Of a stretch of 21,270 nucleotides of DNA, positions 14,546 to 21,270 are shown one piece after another (position 1 is the stretch's first letter; each line of letters opens with the position of its first letter). Source of the DNA: CAYZZU01 sp964483105 (GTDB lineage Bacteria; CG2-30-53-67); assembly GCA_964483105.1 (NCBI GenBank), contig CAYZZU010000041.1:1-21270 (forward strand), in the 5' to 3' direction. The notes below the pieces were generated by a model that did no database searches, had not been told where the DNA came from, and saw only the letters and a list, made by a program, of their open reading frames with translations. The translations under genes were made by a program, and so were the position numbers.

Positions 14546-16120
14546 ATGGCCGGCGTCAAGACCGTTACCAGCAAGAAACTCGGGGAAATCCTGATCCGGA
14601 ATCAATTCATCACCGATGATCAACTCAAGGAAGCCCTGAAACGACAATACCAGCAGGGAGGATTCCTGGGAACCAATCTGGTTCTTTTAGGATATCTGGA
14701 AGAAGAAACACTTTTAAGCGTCCTGAGCGAAAAACTCGGCATTCAAAGCTTCAACCTGACCGGGCATGAGATTACACCTCAACTTCAGAAACTCCTTCCT
14801 TTCGAAAAGGTCAAGCTTCATCACGTCCTGCCGATCGCACTGGAAGGAAACACGCTGGTCGTAGCCATGGCGGACCCTACGGACATCAAAATCCAGTATG
14901 ACCTGGAGTACACACTGAATCGTTCCATCCGGGGGGTCCTGGCATCAGAGGCGGACATCCTAAACGCCATTGAGTATTTCGAACGGGCCGGATACGGCAT
15001 TCAAACCTATTCGCAGGTATCCCGAAAACGCACATCCCGGAGCCGAAAACCCGACATGCAGGAACTCCTCAGGACCACCATCGAGAAAAAAGCCACGGAT
15101 CTCCTGATCACGGCGGGGGTGGCACCCAGTATAAAGATCGACAACCAGGTCATCCGTTTGAAGGCCCCCTCTCTGACTCCTGGACAGGTGGAAGAACTGA
15201 TCGTATCCCTCCTGAATCCGGAGCAGCAAAAAAAACTGGGGGAACAGGGCCATCTCGAGTTCGCCTATTCCCTTCTGGGCACAGGGCGTTTCCGCGTGAA
15301 TATTTACAAGCAGAGAAACTCCTTTTCCCTGGCGGCGCGGAATCTCATGGAGCGGATCCCCTCCACCCGGGAACTGGGACTCCCCGATTGGATCCAGGAC
15401 TACGCGCTACGGCCCCAGGGACTGATCCTGATTACCGGTCCGTCCGGACATGGAAAATCAACGACCATAGCCGCCATGATCGAAGTCATCAACACACGCT
15501 CCCGATCCAATATTATTACCATTGAAGACCCGATCGAGTTTCTCTTCCAACACAAAAACAGCAACGTCAACCAGCGGGAAGTCGGCACCGACACGGAATC
15601 CTTCGCAGAAGGGTTGAAAGAGATCTATCGGCAGAGTCCCGACGTGATCGTGATCGGAGAGTTACGGGATTTTGAAAGCATTTCCATCGCTCTGAGCGCC
15701 GCCGAAACCGGCCATCTCGTCCTGGGAAGCCTTCATACCTTGAACACCACGAGCACCATTGACCGTCTTGTAAACGTTTTCCCCGGGGAACAGCAGAATC
15801 AGGTCCGGGCCCAGTTAGCGGAGTCACTCCTTCTGATTTTTTCCCAGCGCCTCGTCCCAGCACAAGAGGGAAAGGGAAGAATCCTGGCCTATGAAAAACT
15901 GACCAACACCGCCCGTGTCAGAAACCTGATCCGGAACCGGAAAACCCACCTCATCCGGAGCCAGATGGGAAACGATACAGAACACTTCGAATCCATTGAC
16001 ACCTGTCTGGCCCGGCATGTTCTGGACGGTAAAATCCGCCTTGAGGATGCCCTCAAATTTGCCGATAACACAACCCTCTTCTCCGAATCATTCAAAAGAA
16101 GGGAGAGAAAACCCGGATAA
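14546..16120 (+). CDS. PilT-like type IV pilus ATPase with N-terminal MshEN (c-di-GMP-binding type) region
   Basis: A 524-residue ATPase. Residues about 10-80 carry two MshEN-type half motifs (KKLGEILIRN...LKEALKRQ and FLGTNLVLLGYL...), the kind that binds cyclic di-GMP in MshE and some GspE/PilB proteins. The C-terminal 330 residues resemble PilT rather than PilB: ELGLPDWI, Walker A GPSGHGKS (298-305), Asp box IEDPIEF, NQREVG, Walker B DVIVIGELRD, His box HLVLGSLHT and RVRNLIR. No tetracysteine motif typical of PilB is present. It is therefore a chimera of a PilB-type regulatory domain and a retraction-type motor, and could be a c-di-GMP-controlled retraction ATPase or a paralogue for another machine. 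The ATG at 14546 follows GAGGGAGG; a longer frame upstream runs through the promoter and is rejected. It converges on the PATAN operon. Confidence 0.88.
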   Translation: MAGVKTVTSKKLGEILIRNQFITDDQLKEALKRQYQQGGFLGTNLVLLGYLEEETLLSVLSEKLGIQSFNLTGHEITPQLQKLLPFEKVKLHHVLPIALEGNTLVVAMADPTDIKIQYDLEYTLNRSIRGVLASEADILNAIEYFERAGYGIQTYSQVSRKRTSRSRKPDMQELLRTTIEKKATDLLITAGVAPSIKIDNQVIRLKAPSLTPGQVEELIVSLLNPEQQKKLGEQGHLEFAYSLLGTGRFRVNIYKQRNSFSLAARNLMERIPSTRELGLPDWIQDYALRPQGLILITGPSGHGKSTTIAAMIEVINTRSRSNIITIEDPIEFLFQHKNSNVNQREVGTDTESFAEGLKEIYRQSPDVIVIGELRDFESISIALSAAETGHLVLGSLHTLNTTSTIDRLVNVFPGEQQNQVRAQLAESLLLIFSQRLVPAQEGKGRILAYEKLTNTARVRNLIRNRKTHLIRSQMGNDTEHFESIDTCLARHVLDGKIRLEDALKFADNTTLFSESFKRRERKPG

Positions 16121-16129
16121 CCTCCGGGT
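16111..16129 (-). terminator. Probable terminator of the minus-strand operon
   Basis: Read on the minus strand, ACCCGG-aggttat-CCGGGT forms a 6-bp stem followed by TTTTCTCT. The hairpin overlaps the stop codon of the convergent ATPase gene. The stem is short and the T-run interrupted, so the call is moderate. Confidence 0.45.
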
Positions 16130-16152
16130 AGGTTCCCTGGAACATCGACTGT

Positions 16153-16434
16153 TCACTCCAGGTCTTTGCTCCGCTTCAGGTCTTTTTCGGCAGTTTCCTC
16201 CAGCAGTTTTCTGACCTCCGGAAGGGTGTAGACCTTCTCGAAGGGCATCCGGCACAACGCCCCGGCGATAACCTCCACTTTCTCGGGGAGGGTCAGGGTC
16301 TTGCGGACAATGATCATCCGATTCCGATCGACACGGCAAAAACCGCCGCGGCTTCTGCACTGTTCATAACGAACCTTGATGTCCATCTTCGAGGCCAAAT
16401 CCTCCAGATGTTCCAGCATCATCCGGGAATTCAC
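16153..16434 (-). CDS. Conserved small protein of unknown function (93 residues)
   Basis: A 93-residue soluble protein and last gene of the pgsA operon. The GTG start at 16434 overlaps the stop of the PATAN gene (GTGA) and follows GGGGGAG by 8 bases; a start at ATG 16422 is less well supported. Visible pattern: LEHLEDLASKMDIKVRYE, then C26 and GGFC33RVDR, a strand RMIIVRK, a helix EKVEVIAGALCRM, then KVYTLPEVRKLLEE. I recognise this pattern from uncharacterised deltaproteobacterial proteins but know no function. The strand-then-helix core recalls a reduced zincin (IrrE-like) fold without HExxH, which is weak speculation. Translational coupling suggests that it works with the PATAN protein. 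Confidence 0.75.
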   Translation of the reverse strand: MNSRMMLEHLEDLASKMDIKVRYEQCRSRGGFCRVDRNRMIIVRKTLTLPEKVEVIAGALCRMPFEKVYTLPEVRKLLEETAEKDLKRSKDLE

Positions 16435-17696
16435 TTTATTTTCTCCCCCCGTAATGACAGGTATTCCACCAGGTCGTCCGGCGTGTCGACCCGTCCATCC
16501 GCGCCGGCGCTGAATATGCGGATATCCCGCTTCCCCAGGGCCAGACCAAAGGGATGCCCCCAGGGATCCAGGGCATCCAACGGATCCAGAATCCCACGAT
16601 GGAGCAAGGGCTGGACCCCGGCCGGTGGAGATTCCGTCTCCAGGAAATAGACGCGGCACGCAAACTGGAGATGGTGAAGGCCCTGAACCGCGTGGAGGGT
16701 CTTGATCGGTTTCAAACGACCGGACCATCCGGTCAGGACGCCGAATACTCCACCTTTCGAGCGGTGCAGGGAAAACAGCAGAACAAACATCAGTAAAAAC
16801 ATGACGGAATAGGCGACCAGTTTTTTCAGGATCTTCATGGATCGCCACCCACCGCTGCTCACTTCGGCATCGGCGGCGTAGTTTTCTTCTCCTTCAACCG
16901 GTAGAATCAACCCCGCGCTCACAAGACTGTAGAGCGCCTTACAAGTCTCGAATCTGCCGACCCGGCCCATATGAATCAACTTCCGGACATCCCGTTCCCC
17001 ATCGACCAGTCGATAGATCCTCTCCTCCAGGAGACTCAAGGGAAAGTCTTTTTGCAAGGCCTGATCCGTCGCCACCAACGAGGATTCCTCCCTCCCCTCC
17101 TCGAACATGCGGTCCACCGCCCGATCCAGATCCTCCCCTGAAACCGAGATCCTTCGTTTCTCGTCCACTTTTCTGAAAACAAGGTCAAAGGTCGAAATCA
17201 CTTTACGGACCATGGGCCATTCGTCGAGAATCCGCATGGCATCCATGAGAATCTGCTCACACTGGAGGGGCATCATGTTCGCCCGGTCGTAAAACACCGG
17301 GACCTGATCAAAGCGGTAGGTCCCCTCCTCCCATTCGAAGATCCTGTACACCGTTTCCCGCACCTGAAGCTGTATCATGGAAGTGACGACCTTCGGTTCA
17401 GCCATCCCTTCCTGAACCAGGATGTGACCCAACTTCTGACCGGTCTCTTTCTGGATTTGCAGGGCCCGCTCCAGGTCCTCCCTGCTGAGCACTTCCGCCG
17501 CGACCAGAAGCTGCCCCAGGATTTCCTCCGTTCCCTTCCGGTAGGATTCCGCCGCAACGACCGCCCCGTTGTCAAAAGTCACGGTGACCGTGTCATCCGG
17601 AGAGTTCAGCGTCAGAATGCCCGTCTTGTTCTGCATACCGATGAGCTGCAGAATCTCAGTGATCCCGAAGTCCCTGATCCCGCCCTCAAGCGCCAT
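16431..17696 (-). CDS. PATAN (DUF4388) - MshEN-like - TM - GspG-like pseudopilin fusion protein
   Basis: A 421-residue membrane protein. Residues 1-60 form a PATAN/DUF4388 domain (GGIRDFGITEILQLIG, KTGILTL, FDNGAVVAAE). Residues 60-110 resemble an MshEN half (LLVAAEVLSREDLERALQIQ, KLGHILVQEG), with the usual DUF4388 tail (RIFEWEEGTYRFD). A helical, winged-helix-like segment spans about 220-265. One TM helix lies at 293-310. The periplasmic C-terminus (about 311-412) resembles the GspG major pseudopilin: an amphipathic helix, then DPWGHPF (377-383) and SAGADGRVDTPDDL (396-409), with the acidic residues that bind calcium in GspG (D400, D404, D407, D408). There is no prepilin peptidase site, so the pilin-like part is probably never processed or assembled normally. 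GGAGAGGAG precedes the ATG, 18 bases after the TPR gene. Function unknown; a sensor or anchor for a pilus/secretion motor is plausible. Confidence 0.85.
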   Translation of the reverse strand: MALEGGIRDFGITEILQLIGMQNKTGILTLNSPDDTVTVTFDNGAVVAAESYRKGTEEILGQLLVAAEVLSREDLERALQIQKETGQKLGHILVQEGMAEPKVVTSMIQLQVRETVYRIFEWEEGTYRFDQVPVFYDRANMMPLQCEQILMDAMRILDEWPMVRKVISTFDLVFRKVDEKRRISVSGEDLDRAVDRMFEEGREESSLVATDQALQKDFPLSLLEERIYRLVDGERDVRKLIHMGRVGRFETCKALYSLVSAGLILPVEGEENYAADAEVSSGGWRSMKILKKLVAYSVMFLLMFVLLFSLHRSKGGVFGVLTGWSGRLKPIKTLHAVQGLHHLQFACRVYFLETESPPAGVQPLLHRGILDPLDALDPWGHPFGLALGKRDIRIFSAGADGRVDTPDDLVEYLSLRGEKIK

Positions 17697-17714
17697 GGAA
17701 TCTCCTCTCCGAAA

Positions 17715-19811
17715 CTATCTCCGAAACCGGTAGACATGCAGAATGGACAGTCCATAAAAGAGGACCGCCACCACAAGCCCTGGAAGCCGTCCGCTTCCCG
17801 TACCGGCCTGATCGGCCATCGGAAAGCGGGAAAGAATCTCTCCGAAAAAGGCGTAAACCGTTCCACTGACAAAAACGAAGAGCATGAGAAATCCCGACAC
17901 CATCCGCCCGAAATAAAGATAGCCGCCTCCCGGAAGCAGAATACCCAGCAACCGCCCCGTCTCCAACAGCACATCTCTGTGTCTCCGGATCTCGATAATC
18001 TTCCGGGTCCGCTGCTTGACCCCAATCCCCGGCTGATCCTCGAAAACATAAACGCATTGAGAGCAAACCCTGGATTTTCTCATAATCCTCTGGCATCTTC
18101 GGCAGAAGATGGAACCACACTTCTCACACTGCCGGGCCAGCCCCAAAAATCGATGGCCGTAATGCAGAGGAAACAGAAGCAACAGAAAAACCAGCGACCT
18201 CACCCACAGCATCTCCTCCGTCCGGGAGACTCCGTTTCCCGCCCCCCCCCAAAGAGGCAGCGGAACGAGCGCGTGCAGGAAGGTCCTCCAAAGCCATGAG
18301 TCGGAGAAGGACTCGTCGATCACCATCCGGTTATAGTTCGGGCCGAGAATCGTGACGTAATGGGAAACCCGTTCCGGATCCAGTTGATGAGCCTTGTAAT
18401 ACTCCTGATCACTTTTCTTGAGCAGAAACAGCTCCCGGTGCACGGCGCTGAGATTGAAGTAACCGGCGGCCGAATCGGGATCCAGTGCAATCGCCTTTTC
18501 GTACATCCGGACGGCCCGCTTGAATTCCTTCTCCGCATACAGGGTGTTTCCGAGATTGTTGTAATAATCCGCGTGACTGGGATCCATGGCAATGGCCCTC
18601 TCCAATGCCGCCCGCGCCTTTTCATATTCCCCTCTTTTTTTGAAGGCCGTCCCAAGCATGAAAAATACCGCATCATCCTTCGGGTTTACCCGCGCCAACC
18701 GGAGGAGCCCGGCAACACACGCGTCATCCGAAATCCCGTCTCTGTGTTGGAATACAGCCTGGAACCGCTCTCCGTTCAGCACCTCATTTCCCTGCCGGAC
18801 GACTCCAAGCCAAAGAGGAGCCACAGCGGTAAACAGCAGAAAGAGGACGTGCAGGATTTTCTCCTTCCTGTTCGCATAATTCCAGAACAGAAACAGCCAT
18901 ACCACACACACAACGTAGGGACCACGTCCCATCAACACGGGCAGCAACAGAAGAAATCCCAACAACAGTATCAGTCCGGGCTTGCCCACCCGCCCCCGGA
19001 ACAGCTCTTCAAGATCGTGCAACAGGACCCTCGAATAGCGCACCATCTGGATCAGATAGAACAGGCCGAAAAAAACCGTGGTCGCGACCAGAAGCAGAAG
19101 CACCAGGTTGAGAAAAAGGACCGAGGCATATTCAAACTTCAGGATCGTCGTTTTCAACGCCTGGAACCATTCCAGCCCCACATCCAGTAGATCCCGTTTA
19201 TCCCGCATCCAGTAGATCCGGGCCAACCGCTCATGGGTCTCGGGAATGGATGGAGCGAATTGTTCCGCCTTCTTCGACAACACAATGGCCTGATCGTATT
19301 CCCCCCCTTCCGCAAGATACGAGGCTTCCCGGAGGAGGGATGCGGCATAGGATCGTAGACGGAACACACCCAGGTCGATCATCCGTTCCTGAAGCCCGGA
19401 CAGCAGCCCGTCGGCAACATGCCGGTCTCCGATCGCGATGTATCGCTTCCGGAGGAACCAGTTTTTCTCCATTCCGCTGTAAAAAGACGTCTTTCCCCCT
19501 TCCGGAAAATCTGTCTGAGAATGTTTCAGAATCTCCGTTGAAATTCGGAGAGGAGAGGTATCCTGCACCACATCGATCCATTCGTAGGCCTCCCCCCGGG
19601 AAGAAAAGACGAACATTCCATATAACAGACAGGTCCAAAAGACCAGACTGGGGAGGATCCGTATCGTCACTTCCCGAAAGGGTACGGAGACGGGGAAAAG
19701 AACACCGTTCCGTGTGGAGACTTCACGGGAAGCAAGAGGATTCAGCAGCATGGAAACGTTTGAGAAAGAACTCCGAACCGTGGGGGAATGGCGAAACCAA
19801 AGATTCAGCAC
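17715..19811 (-). CDS. Polytopic membrane TPR protein with zinc ribbon
   Basis: A 698-residue membrane protein of unknown function. An N-terminal helix (about 53-70) is followed by an extracytoplasmic or linker region with a degenerate TPR (about 155-205), a helical bundle (about 232-256, 279-311 and 318-336), three TPR units (about 377-480; ALERAIAMDPSHADYYNNLG and AYEKAIALDP-like repeats), another helix (536-550), a six-cysteine zinc ribbon (C562, C565, C570, C573, C583, C586; CxxC pairs) and a C-terminal hairpin of helices with LLPGGGYLYFG. The GTG start at 19811 is chosen because AAAGGAG lies 5 bases before it and GTGCTGA overlaps the plsY stop; ATG 19751 has no Shine-Dalgarno. A longer frame back to 20030 overlaps plsY and is rejected. 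TPR plus ribbon suggests a scaffold that recruits partners at the membrane. Confidence 0.82.
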   Translation of the reverse strand: MLNLWFRHSPTVRSSFSNVSMLLNPLASREVSTRNGVLFPVSVPFREVTIRILPSLVFWTCLLYGMFVFSSRGEAYEWIDVVQDTSPLRISTEILKHSQTDFPEGGKTSFYSGMEKNWFLRKRYIAIGDRHVADGLLSGLQERMIDLGVFRLRSYAASLLREASYLAEGGEYDQAIVLSKKAEQFAPSIPETHERLARIYWMRDKRDLLDVGLEWFQALKTTILKFEYASVLFLNLVLLLLVATTVFFGLFYLIQMVRYSRVLLHDLEELFRGRVGKPGLILLLGFLLLLPVLMGRGPYVVCVVWLFLFWNYANRKEKILHVLFLLFTAVAPLWLGVVRQGNEVLNGERFQAVFQHRDGISDDACVAGLLRLARVNPKDDAVFFMLGTAFKKRGEYEKARAALERAIAMDPSHADYYNNLGNTLYAEKEFKRAVRMYEKAIALDPDSAAGYFNLSAVHRELFLLKKSDQEYYKAHQLDPERVSHYVTILGPNYNRMVIDESFSDSWLWRTFLHALVPLPLWGGAGNGVSRTEEMLWVRSLVFLLLLFPLHYGHRFLGLARQCEKCGSIFCRRCQRIMRKSRVCSQCVYVFEDQPGIGVKQRTRKIIEIRRHRDVLLETGRLLGILLPGGGYLYFGRMVSGFLMLFVFVSGTVYAFFGEILSRFPMADQAGTGSGRLPGLVVAVLFYGLSILHVYRFRR

Positions 19812-20398
19812 TGCAACTCCTTTCGGTGGAGAAGACGCTGAATGTTCTCCCTGTGGCGGACAATCATCATCAGCGCAACAACCAATGAGAACAGGAACTC
19901 GATACGCCCCCGGCCCAACCAGTAGGCCAGCACGGGAAGCGTCAACGAAACGCAGAGCGCTCCCACTGAAGAAATTCGTGTCAAAGCAACACCGACTCCC
20001 CAGATCAGGACAAGAATCAGGCCGATCCATGGCATGTACACGAAAAGCACACCGAAGGTGGTGGCTACACCTTTCCCCCCCCTGAACCGATGGAAAACAG
20101 GGAAATTGTGCCCCACAATCGCCGCCAGAGCGGAAAGAGCGAGCCAGACAGGGTCGTTTGTCATGAGACGCGCAATCAGTACGGCCAGGGTCCCCTTCAG
20201 GACGTCCCCGGCCAGGGTCATTGCGCCCTCCCGCTTCCCGATCACCCGGAAGACATTGGTACTTCCGGTATTCCCGCTACCGCGTTCACGCAGGTTGATT
20301 CCCCTTCTCTTCGAAATCAGGATCCCGAAGGAGACCGAACCGAGCAGATAGGAAATCAACACAGAGCCGAGCGCACCCGGTAGCGGTGAAGAAATCAT
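19805..20398 (-). CDS. plsY: Acyl-phosphate:glycerol-3-phosphate acyltransferase
   Basis: A 197-residue integral inner-membrane enzyme that acylates glycerol-3-phosphate from acyl-phosphate (made by PlsX), giving lysophosphatidate. Family motifs are clear: LLGSVSFGILISK near the N-terminus, the motif RGSGNTGSTNVFR (serine/glycine-rich, glycerol-phosphate site), the GNFxxFHRFRGGKGVAT region (HNFPVFHRFRGGKGVAT) and the C-terminal VALMMIVRHRENIQRLL. Length and hydrophobic helices fit the family. The ATG at 20398 overlaps the pgsA stop by four bases (ATGA), so translation is coupled. Its own stop overlaps the GTG of the TPR gene. A longer frame reaching 20848 is simply pgsA out of frame. Confidence 0.94.
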   Translation of the reverse strand: MISSPLPGALGSVLISYLLGSVSFGILISKRRGINLRERGSGNTGSTNVFRVIGKREGAMTLAGDVLKGTLAVLIARLMTNDPVWLALSALAAIVGHNFPVFHRFRGGKGVATTFGVLFVYMPWIGLILVLIWGVGVALTRISSVGALCVSLTLPVLAYWLGRGRIEFLFSLVVALMMIVRHRENIQRLLHRKELQC

Positions 20399-20937
20399 GA
20401 CAGATCCATCATCCTTATGAAACGGATTGTGTATTGAGCGGCGGAAATCAAGGACAGGATCATGGCCAGCCAGACCGCGACCGTGCCCAGGAAATGCCAG
20501 TCGAAAACCCAGAATCGATTGTCGAGCAACAGCATCAGGATCGCGGTGATCTGGGCGCCCATCTTGTATTTCCCCATCCGATCCGCCGGGATCACCAACC
20601 CATCCGCCGAAGCCATGGCACGAATCCCGGTTACGGCGAACTCCCGGGCGACAATGACAACGACAATCCACGCCGGGACACGATGCAGCTGCACCAGAAA
20701 CACGAGGGCCGCGGAAGTCAGGATCTTGTCGGCAATGGGGTCCAGAAGTTTTCCCAACTTTGTGATTTGATTGGTACTCCGGGCAATGTACCCATCCAGA
20801 AAATCGGTGATCGACGCCACGGAGAAAACCAGAAACGCCCCCAGGCAAACCGAGTCCGGTCTCGCCGGTAAGAGCAAAAGCACAAAAACCGGGATCGACA
20901 CAATCCTGAAGATAGAAAGCATATTCGGGATATTCAA
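20395..20937 (-). CDS. pgsA: CDP-diacylglycerol--glycerol-3-phosphate 3-phosphatidyltransferase
   Basis: A 180-residue integral membrane enzyme that makes phosphatidylglycerol phosphate, the committed step to PG and cardiolipin. The CDP-alcohol phosphotransferase signature D-G-x2-A-R-x8-G-x3-D-x3-D is intact (DGYIARSTNQITKLGKLLDP, then IAD). The start is taken as TTG at 20937, giving the typical N-terminus MNIPNMLSIFRI, because AGGAGG lies 5 bases before it; the GTG at 20967 coincides with the predicted transcript start and lacks a ribosome site. It is the first gene of the five-gene operon and is coupled to plsY by an ATGA overlap. A strong promoter lies immediately upstream. Confidence 0.93.
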   Translation of the reverse strand: MNIPNMLSIFRIVSIPVFVLLLLPARPDSVCLGAFLVFSVASITDFLDGYIARSTNQITKLGKLLDPIADKILTSAALVFLVQLHRVPAWIVVVIVAREFAVTGIRAMASADGLVIPADRMGKYKMGAQITAILMLLLDNRFWVFDWHFLGTVAVWLAMILSLISAAQYTIRFIRMMDLS

Positions 20938-20973
20938 CCTTCCCTCCTGCTCATTGAAGATAACCACTTGATA

Positions 20974-21002
20974 AGAATACTTTTTCAGGAAACGCTTGTC
21001 AA
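20974..21002 (-). promoter_or_regulatory. Sigma-70 promoter for the pgsA-plsY operon
   Basis: On the minus strand a perfect -35 TTGACA (21002-20997), a 17-base spacer and a -10 TATTCT (20979-20974). The start near 20967 gives a leader of about 30 bases. Repeat copy 2 ends 14 bases upstream of the -35. Confidence 0.7.
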
Positions 21003-21015
21003 CACAGAACTCCCG

Positions 21016-21237
21016 CCCTGAATGAGCGATAGGAGTTTCAACCGAAACAAAAAACCCTCTTGGTTTAAAGGTTTATAGTGAGTATACGACTCACCTCGAA
21101 GGTGAAACCGAAGACCGGGAGGGGTGATGCGATCTCCACAACCCAACCTTTTTGACAGGATGAACCGGATCGACAGGATAGGCAAACCCGACTCCCCCAA
21201 AGGGGGAGCATCCCCCCCTGTCACGCGGCCAAGCATC
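21016..21237 (+). repeat. Dispersed intergenic repeat, copy 2
   Basis: About 222 bases matching 9938-10157. It keeps the hairpin GTGAGT-atacg-ACTCAC (21078-21094), both GACAGGAT units 18 bases apart, and the GC-rich stem, here a perfect CTCCCCC (21192-21198) against GGGGGAG (21202-21208) with different stem and loop bases. It is one A shorter in the A-run near its left end. As with copy 1, its left end faces the -35 of a minus-strand promoter. Confidence 0.88.
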
Positions 21238-21270
21238 GCAGAAGGAGAGGGGAAAAGGGCGAGATCGTGT

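Larger units (their letters stand above)
20938..21270. other. Right-end intergenic region
   Basis: This region holds the pgsA leader and promoter and then repeat copy 2. The last 30 bases contain a purine-rich AAGGAG and a GTG at 21267-21269, which might be the start of a plus-strand gene beyond the window, but nothing more can be said. The 83-codon minus-strand frame at 20985-21236 is a reading of the repeat, not a gene. Confidence 0.55.

Noticed and set aside
16435..16848. 231-codon version of the 93-residue protein
   Set aside because: The extra N-terminal part is the PATAN gene read out of frame. The GTGA overlap with a Shine-Dalgarno gives the better start.
19812..20030. Longer N-terminus for the TPR protein
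   Set aside because: It would overlap plsY by over 200 bases in another frame. The GTG at 19811 has a well-spaced AAAGGAG.
20985..21236. An 83-codon minus-strand frame
   Set aside because: It lies in repeat copy 2 and overlaps the pgsA promoter. Differences between copies do not favour third codon positions.
9938..21237. CRISPR array or insertion sequence for the repeat pair
   Set aside because: There are only two distant 220-base copies, no spacers, no transposase, no terminal inverted repeats and no target duplications.

Overview
The window looks like a chromosomal segment of a Gram-negative bacterium of the Deltaproteobacteria sensu lato (Desulfobacterota / Geobacter-like). That is an inference from gene content and order: ihfA next to a MerR regulator, prfB-lysS-lolC, a DHH-CBS-tRNA nucleotidyltransferase fusion, an EF-G-2 paralogue, and PATAN (DUF4388) and MshEN domains. 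The sequence is moderately GC-rich and almost fully coding. I saw no rRNA, tRNA, CRISPR array, transposase or phage gene.

Layout. (1) 1-2840, minus: a hybrid sensor histidine kinase cut by the left window edge, with its own promoter. (2) 3232-6384, plus: a two-gene unit, a DHH/DHHA1-CBS-CBS-tRNA nucleotidyltransferase fusion followed by an adenosine-specific kinase (DUF355). (3) 7181-6407, minus: ihfA then a MerR-type regulator. (4) 9804-7317, minus: an 87-residue protein of unknown function and an EF-G-2-type translation GTPase. (5) 10304-14430, plus: prfB with a programmed +1 frameshift, lysS and a LolC/LolE-type permease. (6) 14546-16120, plus: a PilT-like ATPase with an N-terminal MshEN (c-di-GMP-binding type) region. 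(7) 20937-16153, minus and convergent with the ATPase: a compact five-gene operon, pgsA - plsY - TPR/zinc-ribbon membrane protein - PATAN/pseudopilin-like fusion - 93-residue protein. It has a perfect TTGACA promoter, three overlapping gene junctions and one 18-base gap.

The most unusual block is 14546-20937. Two phospholipid-synthesis enzymes are joined to a polytopic TPR/zinc-ribbon protein and to a protein carrying PATAN, MshEN-like and helical/winged-helix-like segments, one membrane helix and a GspG-like pseudopilin head. A c-di-GMP-type PilT ATPase faces them. PATAN proteins are known to act on type IV pilus motor ATPases in cyanobacteria, so an envelope or motility module is a reasonable hypothesis. 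It is inference only.

A roughly 220-bp intergenic repeat occurs twice (9938-10157 and 21016-21237) in the same orientation. Each copy lies just upstream of a strong promoter for a minus-strand operon, and each carries a conserved 6-bp hairpin and a GC-rich stem that is kept despite sequence change. Several start codons were set from Shine-Dalgarno spacing and promoter position, not from the longest reading frame (genes starting at 3232, 14546, 16434, 19811 and 20937).
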